64,000 bases of DNA from UBA2421 sp002343075 (GCA_937982565.1 CALJLN010000019.1:26327-90326); one strand, 5' to 3'; positions 15,966 through 25,053 are shown, counted from the first letter of the stretch. Made by a program: numbers and translations. Notes: generated by a model not told the origin, from the letters alone.

Positions 15966-17333
15966 ATGGCTGGTAAGGCTTCTTCAAATCCGAACGAGTT
16001 CCTCCTGCCCGACGTCGGCGAGGGATTGGAGTCGGCCGACTTAGTCGAATGGAAAGTGAAGGTCGGTGACCGGGTTGAATCGCAACAGGTTCTTGCAATG
16101 GTCGAGACCGCCAAGGCGTTGACTGAAATCTGCAGCCCCCGCGACGGCGTGATTGCCAAGCTGCACGGCGCGCCGGGTGATACGGTCAAGATTCACGCCG
16201 TGTTCGTTACCTTCGAGGGCGCAGCAGTGCCTTCTCGTAACTCACCGGAGAACGGCGACGCCAAAGCTCAATTGCCCGCGGCGCTGAAGAAGGAAGCCGC
16301 CAAGCCGCAGCCGAGCGCCGAACAAGAGCCTGCCGACGCTGGAACGGTTGTGGGTTCGCTTTCGGGCGCCGACTATAGCGCCGTCGAGGGCAAGGTCCGT
16401 GCCGCCCCCGCGGTACGCCGAGTGGCCCGCGATCGAGGGATCGACATCGAAACGATCCACGGCACCGGCATCGGCGGACGCATCACACTCCGCGACGTCG
16501 AAAATGCCGGTAGCCACGCAAAACCACCCCCCTCCCGTCGACCCGCCAAGCTCGAACTCAGGGATTTCCCCGCCTCCACACCCGCCCGCACACAGTCTGC
16601 GTCTTCGCGACAGGCAACCTGCATCCCCGCCGGGCAGGATGTGCTTCGAACTCCGTTTAAGGGCGTCCGACGAGTGATTGCAGAACGGCTAAGCCAGTCG
16701 GTCCACACCGCTGTTCATTTTACGGTGATGGACGAAGCCGATATCAGCGATCTCGATTCGTTTCGCCGCCGGTTGATCGGTGCCACTGGCGAAAAGCTGA
16801 CCTATCTCCCATTCGTCGCCGCGGCCGTCTGCATGGCGCTGCGTGAGCCGGAGTATCAGCGCATGAATTCGACAGTGGATGATCCAAACCAGGAGATCAT
16901 CACACATCGAAGTGTCCATCTCGGCATCGCCACCGACACCGACAGCGGGCTGATGGTGCCCGTGATTCGCGATGCGGGCGCGATGGGCGTCGTGCAGCTC
17001 TCAAGGCAAATCGGTTCGCTGGCCAATGCCGCACGCAGCCGTTCAATCGCTCGTGAAGATCTGACCGGCAGTACATTTACCATCAGCAATGTCGGCTCGC
17101 TCGCAGGGAGATTCGCAACGCCGATCATTAACTATCCGGAAGTCGGAATTCTAGCCGTTGGCAGGGCGCGCGATGGTGTCGTTGTGCGCCACAAGATGCT
17201 CGGCGTCGGCAAGCTGCTGCCGCTAAGCCTGAGCTGCGACCACCGCGTGATCGACGGCGGGATGGCAGCGCTACTGCTGGCGAGGATTATCGAACTGTTG
17301 CAATCGCCCGATCAACTCATCCCCGCGGAGTGA
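15966..17333 (+). CDS. 2-oxoacid dehydrogenase E2 (dihydrolipoamide acyltransferase)
   Basis: A 455-residue E2 with domains in order. First is the lipoyl domain (FLLPDVGEGLESADLVEW), with the lipoylated lysine in VETAKALTEI. The ETAKA form is common in branched-chain E2s. After a P/A-rich linker comes the peripheral subunit-binding domain (AAPAVRRVARDRGIDIETI, GTGIGGRITLRDV). Last is the catalytic domain, ending in LSLSCDHRVIDGGMAALLLA with the active-site H and D of HRxxDG. A GGAG sits 6 bases before the ATG. It forms the core of the complex with the two preceding E1 genes. No E3 gene is nearby. Confidence 0.94.
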   Translation: MAGKASSNPNEFLLPDVGEGLESADLVEWKVKVGDRVESQQVLAMVETAKALTEICSPRDGVIAKLHGAPGDTVKIHAVFVTFEGAAVPSRNSPENGDAKAQLPAALKKEAAKPQPSAEQEPADAGTVVGSLSGADYSAVEGKVRAAPAVRRVARDRGIDIETIHGTGIGGRITLRDVENAGSHAKPPPSRRPAKLELRDFPASTPARTQSASSRQATCIPAGQDVLRTPFKGVRRVIAERLSQSVHTAVHFTVMDEADISDLDSFRRRLIGATGEKLTYLPFVAAAVCMALREPEYQRMNSTVDDPNQEIITHRSVHLGIATDTDSGLMVPVIRDAGAMGVVQLSRQIGSLANAARSRSIAREDLTGSTFTISNVGSLAGRFATPIINYPEVGILAVGRARDGVVVRHKMLGVGKLLPLSLSCDHRVIDGGMAALLLARIIELLQSPDQLIPAE

Positions 17334-17362
17334 TTCTGTCAAGGGTTTGGGAGAAGACCTGA

Positions 17363-17635
17363 ATGCAAAAAGCACGCGACTCAGCGAAGGAGCCGCCGGG
17401 TTCGATGGAAAGCTTGCTCGATTACCTCCGCGCGGAATGGAGCGACGCAACCATCAATCTGGACGATCTGTCTTTCCTAGGTTTTGGGAAATCACCGCAC
17501 TCGGACTGTGACACTTGGTACTGGCGAATCTCGGCCAAAACCGAGATGTACGCATTCATCATGTTAATGCCCAACGATGAAGTGTTGTACGGTATGGATG
17601 CTGTTTGCCCGGTGTTTAGCCAATCGTCAGAATGA
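17363..17635 (+). CDS. small protein of unknown function, coupled to the MBL gene
   Basis: A 90-residue frame starting 30 bases after the E2 stop, with GGGAGAAG ahead of the ATG. Its last codons overlap the next gene's start by the ATGA arrangement (17632-17635), which supports real translation. The sequence has LLDYLRAEWSDATINLDDLS, then aromatic-rich segments (DTWYWRISAKTEMYAFIMLM). There is no signal peptide and no motif I recognise. Its place between a 2-oxoacid dehydrogenase operon and an MBL hydrolase suggests a minor metabolic or accessory role. Confidence 0.55.
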   Translation: MQKARDSAKEPPGSMESLLDYLRAEWSDATINLDDLSFLGFGKSPHSDCDTWYWRISAKTEMYAFIMLMPNDEVLYGMDAVCPVFSQSSE

Positions 17636-18564
17636 ATTCCGCCATCCCCTGGCAACTTCTCGACGCCGGCCCCCTGCTCCTCGACGGCGGAGGGATGTTT
17701 GGGCTTGTACCGCGTGTCATATGGGAAAAGCTGGTAAAGCCCGATGAAAAGCACCGCATTCGGCTCGCGCACAACTGCATCCTGCTGCATCATCCCAACG
17801 GGCCGGTGGTGATTGAAGTTGGCTCCGGCGACAAGTTTGATCAGAAGAACCGCGATATCTTCGGCCTGACCGATCGCACCGTCACTCAAGCCGTCGAAGA
17901 AACAGGAACGAAGCTTGCAGACGTGAAAAATGTCATCGTCACGCACCTGCACTTTGATCACGCCGGCGGGCTGACTCGCACCGCGCCACGCAGCATAGAA
18001 GTCGCCGCCTCACCTGAACTGACATTTCCGAACGCCCACATTCATGTGCAGCAGCGCGAGTGGGCCGATGCGCTGGTCAACCGCAGCGTGATGACGCGGA
18101 CTTATCTCGCCGAAAACCTCAACCCCATCCGCGAGCGACTGCTTTTGCACGAGTCGGTGCAGCCATTTTCAATCGGTTCGACCCCCGCCCGTGGCGCAAT
18201 GCCTGAATCGATGCTGGAGGACCGGCTGACGGAAGTTCTCCCGGGTGTCTATGCATTCCTGGTGCCGGGCCACACATGGGGACAGCAGGCCATCATGTTT
18301 AACGACCCCGCCGGGAACACGGTGGTCTTCACTCCCGATGTCATGCCCACCGCGTGGCATGTGGGATCGGCGTATAGCATGGCGTATGATGTCGAGCCAT
18401 ACACGAGCCTCATCTCGCGCCGGTGGTTCCTCTACGAAGCGATGACACGCAACTGGCTGCTGGTAATCGATCACGAACCCAATACCCCGCTCGTGCGTGT
18501 GCGCGAAGACGGCAAAGGATGGTTTAAGCTGGTTGCAGAAGCGCCGGCAAAGAGTCAACCGTGA
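17632..18564 (+). CDS. MBL-fold metallo-hydrolase
   Basis: A 310-residue metallo-beta-lactamase-fold protein. The metal motif THLHFDHAGG (HxHxDH) lies near residue 103, a second histidine region is LVPGHTWGQQAIMF, and TPDVMPTAWH supplies the conserved aspartate. LLHHPNGPVVIEVGSGDKF is the usual first strand pair. Family members hydrolyse thioesters, lactones or phosphodiesters; the setting among acyl-CoA genes suggests a thioesterase- or lactonase-like step, which is only inference. It is translationally coupled to the 90-residue gene. Confidence 0.85.
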   Translation: MNSAIPWQLLDAGPLLLDGGGMFGLVPRVIWEKLVKPDEKHRIRLAHNCILLHHPNGPVVIEVGSGDKFDQKNRDIFGLTDRTVTQAVEETGTKLADVKNVIVTHLHFDHAGGLTRTAPRSIEVAASPELTFPNAHIHVQQREWADALVNRSVMTRTYLAENLNPIRERLLLHESVQPFSIGSTPARGAMPESMLEDRLTEVLPGVYAFLVPGHTWGQQAIMFNDPAGNTVVFTPDVMPTAWHVGSAYSMAYDVEPYTSLISRRWFLYEAMTRNWLLVIDHEPNTPLVRVREDGKGWFKLVAEAPAKSQP

Positions 18565-18580
18565 ACCCGAGCGATCAGGC

Positions 18581-18624
18581 CCCGAGAGTGTAGTCCCGGA
18601 GAGTTTAGTCCCAGAGAGTTCAGA
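18581..18624. repeat. three tandem 14-15-base repeats before the carboxylase gene
   Basis: CCCGAGAGTGTAGT, CCCGGAGAGTTTAGT and CCCAGAGAGTTCAGA follow each other without gap and end 8 bases before the ATG at 18633. The repeated GAGAG(T) could act as multiple ribosome binding sites or a regulator site. Confidence 0.6.
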
Positions 18625-18632
18625 CTGCGCCC

Positions 18633-20252
18633 ATGCCAACTTCCAAGCCAACTTCATCCCCCAAGACCCTGCATGAAATGACTGACCTCATCGAGCTGCA
18701 ACAAGCTAGGCTGCGCGAAGGCGGTGGCGAATCGGGGCAGGCGCGGCAGCGCAAGCTCGGCCGGCTGCCCGTGCGAGAGCGGCTGCAGTTACTCTTCGAC
18801 GAAGCAACACAGCAGATTGAGCTGAATCTGTGGGCAGCATTCCAGATGTACCCCGACGTCGGTGAAGTGCCCGCTGCGGGCGTGGTGACTGTGATTGGAT
18901 ATGTACATCGGCGACCGGTCATGTGCATTGCCAATGATGCCAGCGTCAAAGCCGGCGCGTTTTTCCCCGCCACGAGCAAAAAAGTGCTGAGGGCGCAACG
19001 AATCGCCATGCGCTGCAACCTGCCGCTGGTGTATCTGGTCGATTCTGCGGGTGTTTACCTACCGATGCAGGACGAGATTTTTCCGGATGAGGACGATTTC
19101 GGACGAATTTTCCGTAACAACGCCGTCATCAGCGCCCAGGGCATCCCGCAATTCGCCGCAGTGATGGGGAATTGTGTTGCCGGCGGTGCCTATCTGCCCG
19201 TGCTCAGCGACAAGATCCTCATGACCGCGGGCAGCGAGCTATATCTTGCCGGGCCTGCGCTGGTGAAAGCTGCGATCGGCCAGCAGGTGAGCGCCGAAGA
19301 CCTCGGCGGGGCAAGGATGCACTCTCAAATCTCCGGCACCGTCGATTTCTATGAACCAGACGATCCCGCCTGCCTGAACCGGCTTCGATCACTGGTTGAT
19401 CTTCTTCCCCACAGCACTTTGCCTGCAGCCGCCGGCTCAGACTCATCGCGGCCCGGCACCGACCTGTATGAACTTGTCAGTCTCGACGGAAGAAAGGAAT
19501 ACGACGTCCGCGAGGTGCTGGGCTGCATCGTTGATCGCGGCTCGATGCATGAATACAAGCACGATTACGGCCAGACACTCATCTGCGCCTATGCTGCAAT
19601 TGCAGGCAGAAAAGTTGGCATTGTGGCCAGCCAGCATCAGCGAACCAAGTCCCCCGCAGGGGAATTGCAGATCGGCGGGGTGATTTACCATGACAGCGCA
19701 GACAAAGCCGCCCGGTTCATCATGGATTGCGAGCAATCGCGACTGCCGATCATCTTCTTTCAGGATGTCACGGGCTTCATGGTGGGCCGTGATAGCGAAC
19801 AGGCCGGTATCATCCGCGCCGGCGCCAAGCTCGTGAATGCCGTAAGCAACGTGACGGTTCCAAAAATCACAATCATCGTCGGCGGGAGCTTTGGGGCAGG
19901 AAATTATGCGCTATGCGGCAAGGCGTTCGATCCTACATTCATCTTTGCATGGCCGAGCGGTAAATATGCCGTCATGGGCGGCGCGCAGGCTGCCAACACC
20001 TTGCTTAGTCTGGAACAGCGGCAGGCCGAACGGCTGGGAAAGAAACTGGCTGATACAGAGATTGCGGCGTTGCGAGAGCGAATCACCAGCGATTATGGCA
20101 CAAAAACCGATATTCGCTACGGTGCCGCCCGCGGGTGGGTCGATGCGATCATTGCGCCGCATCAGACTCGCAACGTGCTCATCACCGCGCTGGAAGTCGC
20201 CTGCCGGCCTGCTCCGACGAGTGGATTTCGGTCTGGGGTCTTCCAAGTTTAG
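18633..20252 (+). CDS. acyl-CoA carboxylase beta subunit, methylcrotonyl-CoA/geranyl-CoA type
   Basis: A 539-residue biotin-dependent carboxyltransferase. The N-terminal half has RRPVMCIANDASVKAGAFFP, YLVDSAGVYLPMQDEIFPD and MGNCVAGGAYLPVLSDKILM, the oxyanion-hole region. The C-terminal half has GEIQIGG-like GELQIGGVIYHDSADKAARF, FFQDVTGFMVGRDSEQAGII and GGSFGAGNYALCGKAFDP. These match methylcrotonyl-CoA carboxylase beta (leucine breakdown) and geranyl-CoA carboxylase beta (AtuC) more than propionyl-CoA carboxylase. It should act with a biotin carboxylase/BCCP alpha subunit, which is not encoded nearby. It is followed by an AtuA-like gene. Confidence 0.88.
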   Translation: MPTSKPTSSPKTLHEMTDLIELQQARLREGGGESGQARQRKLGRLPVRERLQLLFDEATQQIELNLWAAFQMYPDVGEVPAAGVVTVIGYVHRRPVMCIANDASVKAGAFFPATSKKVLRAQRIAMRCNLPLVYLVDSAGVYLPMQDEIFPDEDDFGRIFRNNAVISAQGIPQFAAVMGNCVAGGAYLPVLSDKILMTAGSELYLAGPALVKAAIGQQVSAEDLGGARMHSQISGTVDFYEPDDPACLNRLRSLVDLLPHSTLPAAAGSDSSRPGTDLYELVSLDGRKEYDVREVLGCIVDRGSMHEYKHDYGQTLICAYAAIAGRKVGIVASQHQRTKSPAGELQIGGVIYHDSADKAARFIMDCEQSRLPIIFFQDVTGFMVGRDSEQAGIIRAGAKLVNAVSNVTVPKITIIVGGSFGAGNYALCGKAFDPTFIFAWPSGKYAVMGGAQAANTLLSLEQRQAERLGKKLADTEIAALRERITSDYGTKTDIRYGAARGWVDAIIAPHQTRNVLITALEVACRPAPTSGFRSGVFQV

Positions 20253-20256
20253 TTAA

Positions 20257-20282
20257 ACACGAAGGGCACGAAGAACACTAAG
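20257..20282. repeat. CACGAAGGGCACGAAGAACAC intergenic repeat, copy 1
   Basis: ACACGAAGGGCACGAAGAAC, continuing ACTAAG, in the carboxylase-AtuA gap. A near copy in reverse orientation is at 46495-46525 (reading CACGAAGGGCATTAAGAACA on the minus strand). Confidence 0.5.
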
Positions 20283-20365
20283 ATTTTGCACAGGCAAAGC
20301 ATTCATTTCGCGGCTCCCTTGGGGTCCATTCTGCCTCGGGGTTCATAGTGTGCTTTGTGGTTCAT

Positions 20366-21724
20366 ATGGAATCAATCCGGATTGCAAATGCTCAAGGCTT
20401 CTGGGGCGACGATAATGACGCGCCGGCCCGGTTGGTGTCGCAGGCGAGTATTGACGTGCTCACGCTCGACTACCTGGCCGAAGTGAGTATGTCCATTCTC
20501 GCCAAGCAACGCGCAAAAGACCCCAGCCTGGGCTACGCGCGCGATTTTCTCGACGTGCTCAAGTCGCTCATTCCCTACCTCAAGTCGGGCGGCAAGCTCA
20601 TCACCAATGCGGGAGGCCTCAATCCGCGCGCCTGCTGCCAGGCCGCGACGAAACTGCTGAATAGCGAAGGCTTGGCAGGGCTGAAACTCGGCATGGTCGA
20701 GGGCGACGACGTCTTGCCGACCCTTCGAGCATCTTTTGAAGCCGACCAAACGACACATCGCTTCGCGCATCTCGAGTCAAACCAGAGCGTCGGAACCGTT
20801 TTCGACAAGCTCGTCACCGCCAACGCATACATCGGGGCAGCGCCTATCGTCGATTGCCTTCGACAAGGCGCACAAATTGTCATCGGCGGGCGCGTCGCTG
20901 ATCCCAGCCTTGTCGTGGCACCCGCCATGGCGCACTTCGGCTGGAGCAGCACCGACTGGGATAAGATTGCGGGTGCCACCATCGCAGGGCATTTGATCGA
21001 GTGCGGAACGCAGTCGGTCGGCGGGATAAGCTCTCACTGGATGAGCATTGACCATCACAACATCGGGTTTCCCATTGTCGAAGTGACCGCCGACGGTAGC
21101 TGTGTCGTTACCAAGCCCGCAGGCACAGGCGGTGAGGTAACAGAGCGCACGGTGAAAGAACAATTGCTCTATGAAATCGGCGACCCCGGGAACTATCTTT
21201 CGCCCGATGCGACCGTCTCTTTTCTCGGGCTGAGAGTCGAGCAAGCCGGCAAAGATCGGGTGCGTGTCAGCGGGGCAATCGGGTCGCCCATGACGCGTTT
21301 CTTTAAGGTGAGCGCCACCTACTCAGCGGGCTACCGCGCCAGCGGGATGATGACGATCATCGGGCGCGATGCCGTGAAGAAAGCCCGCGCCGCGGCCGAC
21401 GTGGTGCTCGCTAAACTCAAGCGGGAGAAGATGTTACCCGCGCGGTACCTCGTCGAGTGTCTCGGCAGCGGCGACGGCACTTGTGGGACAGTCGCCGTCC
21501 GCGATGACTTGTTTGAAACGGTCCTGCGAATCACGGTCGCCGATGAGCGCAAGCAGGTCGTCGAGCACTTCACCAAGCAAATGATACCCCTGGTTACGGC
21601 AGGCCCGCAGGGGACGACAGGCTATGCAGAAGGCCGACCGACCGTGCGTGAGGCGTTTGCGTACTGGCCCTGTCTGATCGAGCGAGAAGCCGTCAACCTC
21701 GCCGCCGAGATGATAACGGTCTAG
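20366..21724 (+). CDS. AtuA-like protein (DUF1446)
   Basis: A 452-residue protein. IRIANAQGFWGDDNDAPARL at the start and LDYLAEVSMSILAKQRAKDP are the hallmark N-terminus of the acyclic terpene utilisation AtuA family. KLITNAGGLNPRACCQAATK, IVIGGRVADPSLVVAPAMA and ECGTQSVGGISSHW continue the family pattern. The enzymatic activity of AtuA is not established; it is required for citronellol/geraniol use in Pseudomonas. Here it is next to the carboxylase beta subunit, as in atu clusters. The start at 20366 is chosen because conservation begins right after; 20348 (GTG) is the alternative. Confidence 0.85.
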   Translation: MESIRIANAQGFWGDDNDAPARLVSQASIDVLTLDYLAEVSMSILAKQRAKDPSLGYARDFLDVLKSLIPYLKSGGKLITNAGGLNPRACCQAATKLLNSEGLAGLKLGMVEGDDVLPTLRASFEADQTTHRFAHLESNQSVGTVFDKLVTANAYIGAAPIVDCLRQGAQIVIGGRVADPSLVVAPAMAHFGWSSTDWDKIAGATIAGHLIECGTQSVGGISSHWMSIDHHNIGFPIVEVTADGSCVVTKPAGTGGEVTERTVKEQLLYEIGDPGNYLSPDATVSFLGLRVEQAGKDRVRVSGAIGSPMTRFFKVSATYSAGYRASGMMTIIGRDAVKKARAAADVVLAKLKREKMLPARYLVECLGSGDGTCGTVAVRDDLFETVLRITVADERKQVVEHFTKQMIPLVTAGPQGTTGYAEGRPTVREAFAYWPCLIEREAVNLAAEMITV

Positions 21725-21745
21725 CGCGACGGTATCCTAGCACGC

Positions 21746-23416
21746 ATGAGATACCGCTTTGGATGCCTGTTGTTTGCCGTGTGGGTTGTGGGGTGCGCAA
21801 CCAGGACCGATGTCAGCCCGCACCGCGGCGCATCTTCCGCCGACGCGATGTTTGATCTGGTGATCGTTAACGCGCGCGTTATTGATGGAACCGGCTCGCA
21901 GGCGGTTGATGGCGATGTTGCAATTCGAGATGGAAAGATCGCCGGAATCGGCGACTTCCGTAACGCACGCACTCGACGGCAGATCGATGCACAACAGCGG
22001 GCAATCGCACCAGGCTTTATCGACGTCCACACCCACGCCGACGACGATCTCTACAAGTTGCCCCGGGCCGAAAACTTCATTCGCGATGGCGTGACCACTA
22101 TCGTCTCCGGCAACTGCGGTTCGAGCGTGCGCGATGTCAAGGCGTACTTCGACAATCTGATGGCCCGCGGTGTGGCTGTGAATGCCGCGACGCTTTACGG
22201 CCACAACACAGTGTTGCGCGCCGTCAAAGGCGGTGTGCGCGGCGAACTCACTGCCGAGCAAATGACCAGGGCCAGGGCGATGGTGGATCAGGCGATGCTC
22301 GACGGCGCAGTCGGGTTTTCCACGGGTCTGATTTACACGCCCGGCCAGTGGAGCAGCACCGAAGAGATCATCGAACTCGCCAAGGTGGCCGCCAACCATG
22401 GCGGCATCTACGCATCGCACATGCGATCGGAGGGCGGCTCGATTATGACCGCGATCAATGAGGCACTGCGTATCGGACGCGAAGCGGGCTGCCGGGTACA
22501 AATCAGCCATTTCAAGATCGCCAGTGACTATTCGGCGCGTGTCGGCGGAAGCGACGCAACGCTTGCGCGGGTGGTCGAAGCACGAAACGCCGGGCAGGAA
22601 GTCTGGCTCGACCAGTATCCCTATACCGCCAGCAGCACAACCATCAGCACACTCCTGCCCGACTGGGTGCTTGAGAAAGGCGGAGACGAAGCCAAGAAGA
22701 TTCTGACCGACGAAACCCAGTTGCCAAAGGTCCTCGCCGACATGAAACAGCAGTATGAGGTGACCCGCGGTAAGACGAGCATGGCATATGCCGTTATTGC
22801 GTCACAGTCGAAACATCCCGAGTACGAAGGGAAGAATCTCCAGCAGATTGCGGCCATGAGGAAGCACGGCAGTCAATCTGAGCTGCTGCGAGATGCGGCG
22901 AACACAGATTCCGTCACCATGGAAGATCAGTATCGAGCCGCCATTGCCATCTACCTGGCAGGCGGTGCCAGTTGCGTCTTTCACTCGATGGACGAGGACA
23001 ACGTCATCAACATCATGAAGCATCCTCTGGTATCGATCGCCAGCGACTCCGGCGTGCGTGAGTTTAATGCCGGCCAGCCCCACCCGCGGGGCTACGGAAC
23101 CAACGCGCGCGTGCTGGGGCGATACGCGCGCGAATTGAAACTCTTCTCGACCGAAGAAGCAGTACGAAAAATGACGAGCATGCCGGCCCAGGCATTTCGG
23201 CTTAATGATCGAGGAATCATCCGCACCGGATTCGCCGCCGACCTGGTGGTGTTCGACCCTGAAAAGGTGATCGACAAGAGCACATTCGAGCAGCCGCACG
23301 CCTATTCTGAGGGATTTGATTTTGTCATCGTCAACGGAAAGCTGGTGATTGACGAAGGTGAAAACACTGGCGTGCTGCCCGGTCTACCCATTTACGGCCC
23401 GGGCTTCACGCGATAG
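21746..23416 (+). CDS. N-acyl-D-amino-acid deacylase-like amidohydrolase, lipoprotein
   Basis: A 556-residue protein with a lipoprotein signal peptide (LLFAVWVVGC, lipobox cysteine near residue 17). The amidohydrolase TIM barrel begins at FDLVIVNARVIDGTG, the metal motif is GFIDVHTHADDDL, and TTIVSGNCGSSV carries the metal-site cysteine typical of D-aminoacylases. GGIYASHMRSEGG, VQISHFKIASDYS, MDEDNVINIMKHP and ASDSGVREF follow the family pattern. Such enzymes remove acyl groups from N-acyl-D-amino acids, for example from peptidoglycan-derived compounds. Membrane anchoring suggests a periplasmic scavenging role. It follows the AtuA-like gene by 21 bases but may be functionally separate. Confidence 0.88.
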   Translation: MRYRFGCLLFAVWVVGCATRTDVSPHRGASSADAMFDLVIVNARVIDGTGSQAVDGDVAIRDGKIAGIGDFRNARTRRQIDAQQRAIAPGFIDVHTHADDDLYKLPRAENFIRDGVTTIVSGNCGSSVRDVKAYFDNLMARGVAVNAATLYGHNTVLRAVKGGVRGELTAEQMTRARAMVDQAMLDGAVGFSTGLIYTPGQWSSTEEIIELAKVAANHGGIYASHMRSEGGSIMTAINEALRIGREAGCRVQISHFKIASDYSARVGGSDATLARVVEARNAGQEVWLDQYPYTASSTTISTLLPDWVLEKGGDEAKKILTDETQLPKVLADMKQQYEVTRGKTSMAYAVIASQSKHPEYEGKNLQQIAAMRKHGSQSELLRDAANTDSVTMEDQYRAAIAIYLAGGASCVFHSMDEDNVINIMKHPLVSIASDSGVREFNAGQPHPRGYGTNARVLGRYARELKLFSTEEAVRKMTSMPAQAFRLNDRGIIRTGFAADLVVFDPEKVIDKSTFEQPHAYSEGFDFVIVNGKLVIDEGENTGVLPGLPIYGPGFTR

Positions 23417-23428
23417 GGAACGATACTC

Positions 23429-24196
23429 GTGGCGAGCGCGTCGAGCATCCTCAAGCAGATTCGCGGCGCCAGCGCGGACGCGATCGACTTCTGCTTCCCG
23501 CCAACCTGCAGGGTCTGCGATGCGCGCGCGCAGCGTTGGCCATTGTGCGAAGATTGCCATACCGCGATGCTTGAGCTTGAGCGAGGCGACTACTGTACTC
23601 TCTGTGCGCTGCCCGTCGCCGAACGGGGTGCCCCCTGCCCATATTGCCTCGGAGAGGGACTGTTTCCATTTGATCGTGTCCTGCGGCTGGCCAACTATCA
23701 GGAACCGATCAAGCCTCTCGTTGTGGCAATGAAGTTTCATCATGCATGGCCGATCGGAGAGTTTTTCGCAGGACGATTGTTTGCACAACAGGCGATTCGC
23801 GATCTGCTTTCGACCGCGGACCTGATCGTCCCGGTTCCGCTGCACCCCCGGCGGCAAGTGGCACGGGGGTATAACCAAGCCGAAGTAATCGCTCGGCGGC
23901 TGGGGAAGTTCGGCCGGGTGCCCGTGAGACAGGTCGCAGCGCGGCTTGCCGACACGCACGCCCAGTCACTCACACAATCTAAGTCCTTGCGAATCGAGAA
24001 CTTACGCCATGCATTCGGGCTGCTCTATCCGAAGCAAGTGGCGGGACGCAACGTGATCCTGCTGGATGATGTACGAACCACTGCAGCGACCCTGCAGAGT
24101 CTTGGAAGGTGCATCCGCAGCGGCAAGCCCGCACGGCTTAGCGCGATCGTAGTCGCAACCGCCGACCCGCGACACTCGAATTTCGAGGAAATTTGA
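23429..24196 (+). CDS. ComF family phosphoribosyltransferase-like protein
   Basis: A 255-residue ComFC-type protein. It has an N-terminal four-cysteine zinc finger (FCFPP-TCRVCDA, LCEDCH, then CTLCALPVAE and CPYC). A PRTase domain follows, with DLIVPVPLHPRRQVARGYNQ and the PRPP motif VILLDDVRTTAATLQSLG. ComF proteins take part in DNA uptake in competent bacteria, and many non-competent species also carry one. The start is a GTG at 23429, with AGGGAA upstream, 12 bases after the deacylase stop, so the two may be cotranscribed. Confidence 0.9.
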   Translation: MASASSILKQIRGASADAIDFCFPPTCRVCDARAQRWPLCEDCHTAMLELERGDYCTLCALPVAERGAPCPYCLGEGLFPFDRVLRLANYQEPIKPLVVAMKFHHAWPIGEFFAGRLFAQQAIRDLLSTADLIVPVPLHPRRQVARGYNQAEVIARRLGKFGRVPVRQVAARLADTHAQSLTQSKSLRIENLRHAFGLLYPKQVAGRNVILLDDVRTTAATLQSLGRCIRSGKPARLSAIVVATADPRHSNFEEI

Positions 24197-24300
24197 CGCG
24201 TTCCTCATCGACGTTTGACACATCGCGCGCGTAGGGATAAAACAATTTTCCATATCTGAGTCGTCGTTTTCCGCCGTTTTTCCGTTTTGGGAGCGTGATT

Positions 24301-25053
24301 TTGTCGGCAGTCGTGGTCATCCCGGCACGCTATGGGTCTAGCCGTTTCCCGGCCAAAATGTTGGCCGCAGAAACCGGCCGGCCATTGGTGCAGCATGTAG
24401 TTGATCGCGTCCGTCGATGCAGTCTGGTGCGCGAGACTATTGTTGCGACCGACGATCAGCGAATCGTCGATGCGCTGCGCCCTTTCGATACCAAGTGCGT
24501 GCTCACTTCGCCGGAGCACCAGAGCGGCACCGATCGCATTGCAGAAGTGGCACAGTCGCTTAACGACGAGATCATAATCAATGTGCAGGGTGATGAGCCG
24601 GAGATTGAACCAGAAGTGGTCGACGCGCTGATCTTACGATTGCAGCAGGCCCGGGAGAACATGGTGACCGCGGCCACTGATTATCCGGCGGCTGCGGATC
24701 CAAACGACCCGAATCTGGTGAAGGCCGTTGTCGCCGCCGATGGCCGCGCGATCTACTTCTCGCGTGCGGCAATTCCATATCGACGAGAGCCGCAATCGCC
24801 TGTCAATACAGGATACTTGTTACATCTGGGCATCTATGGCTACCGTCGGGAGTTCTTGATTCGATACACCCAGTGGCCGCAATCACCCGCGGAGCTAACC
24901 GAAAAACTCGAGCAATTGCGTGCGCTCGAACACGGCGAGAGTCTCTACGTATTGAAGGTGAAGCGCGCCACCCACGGAATTGATACCCCGCAGCAATACC
25001 AGGCTTTTTTGAAGAGGCAGGGACAGTTAGTTGGCGGGGAGCGGCAAGTGTGA
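24301..25053 (+). CDS. kdsB: 3-deoxy-manno-octulosonate cytidylyltransferase
   Basis: KdsB activates Kdo with CTP for lipopolysaccharide core synthesis. VVVIPARYGSSRFPAKMLA is the nucleotide-binding N-terminus. VATDDQRIVDAL, SPEHQSGTDRIAEVA and IINVQGDEPEIEP are the conserved CTP/Kdo motifs, and LGIYGYRREFLIRY and HGIDTPQQYQAF are typical of the C-terminus. I place the start at TTG 24301, because GGGAG (24289-24293) lies 7 bases ahead of it; GTG 24295 is too close to that site. The gene shows that the organism makes Kdo-containing lipid A. Confidence 0.95.
   Translation: MSAVVVIPARYGSSRFPAKMLAAETGRPLVQHVVDRVRRCSLVRETIVATDDQRIVDALRPFDTKCVLTSPEHQSGTDRIAEVAQSLNDEIIINVQGDEPEIEPEVVDALILRLQQARENMVTAATDYPAAADPNDPNLVKAVVAADGRAIYFSRAAIPYRREPQSPVNTGYLLHLGIYGYRREFLIRYTQWPQSPAELTEKLEQLRALEHGESLYVLKVKRATHGIDTPQQYQAFLKRQGQLVGGERQV

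Noticed and set aside
15966..16110. Defective lipoyl motif in E2 (ETAKA instead of ETDKA)
   Set aside because: The lipoylated lysine is present and ETAKA is a common form in branched-chain E2 proteins.
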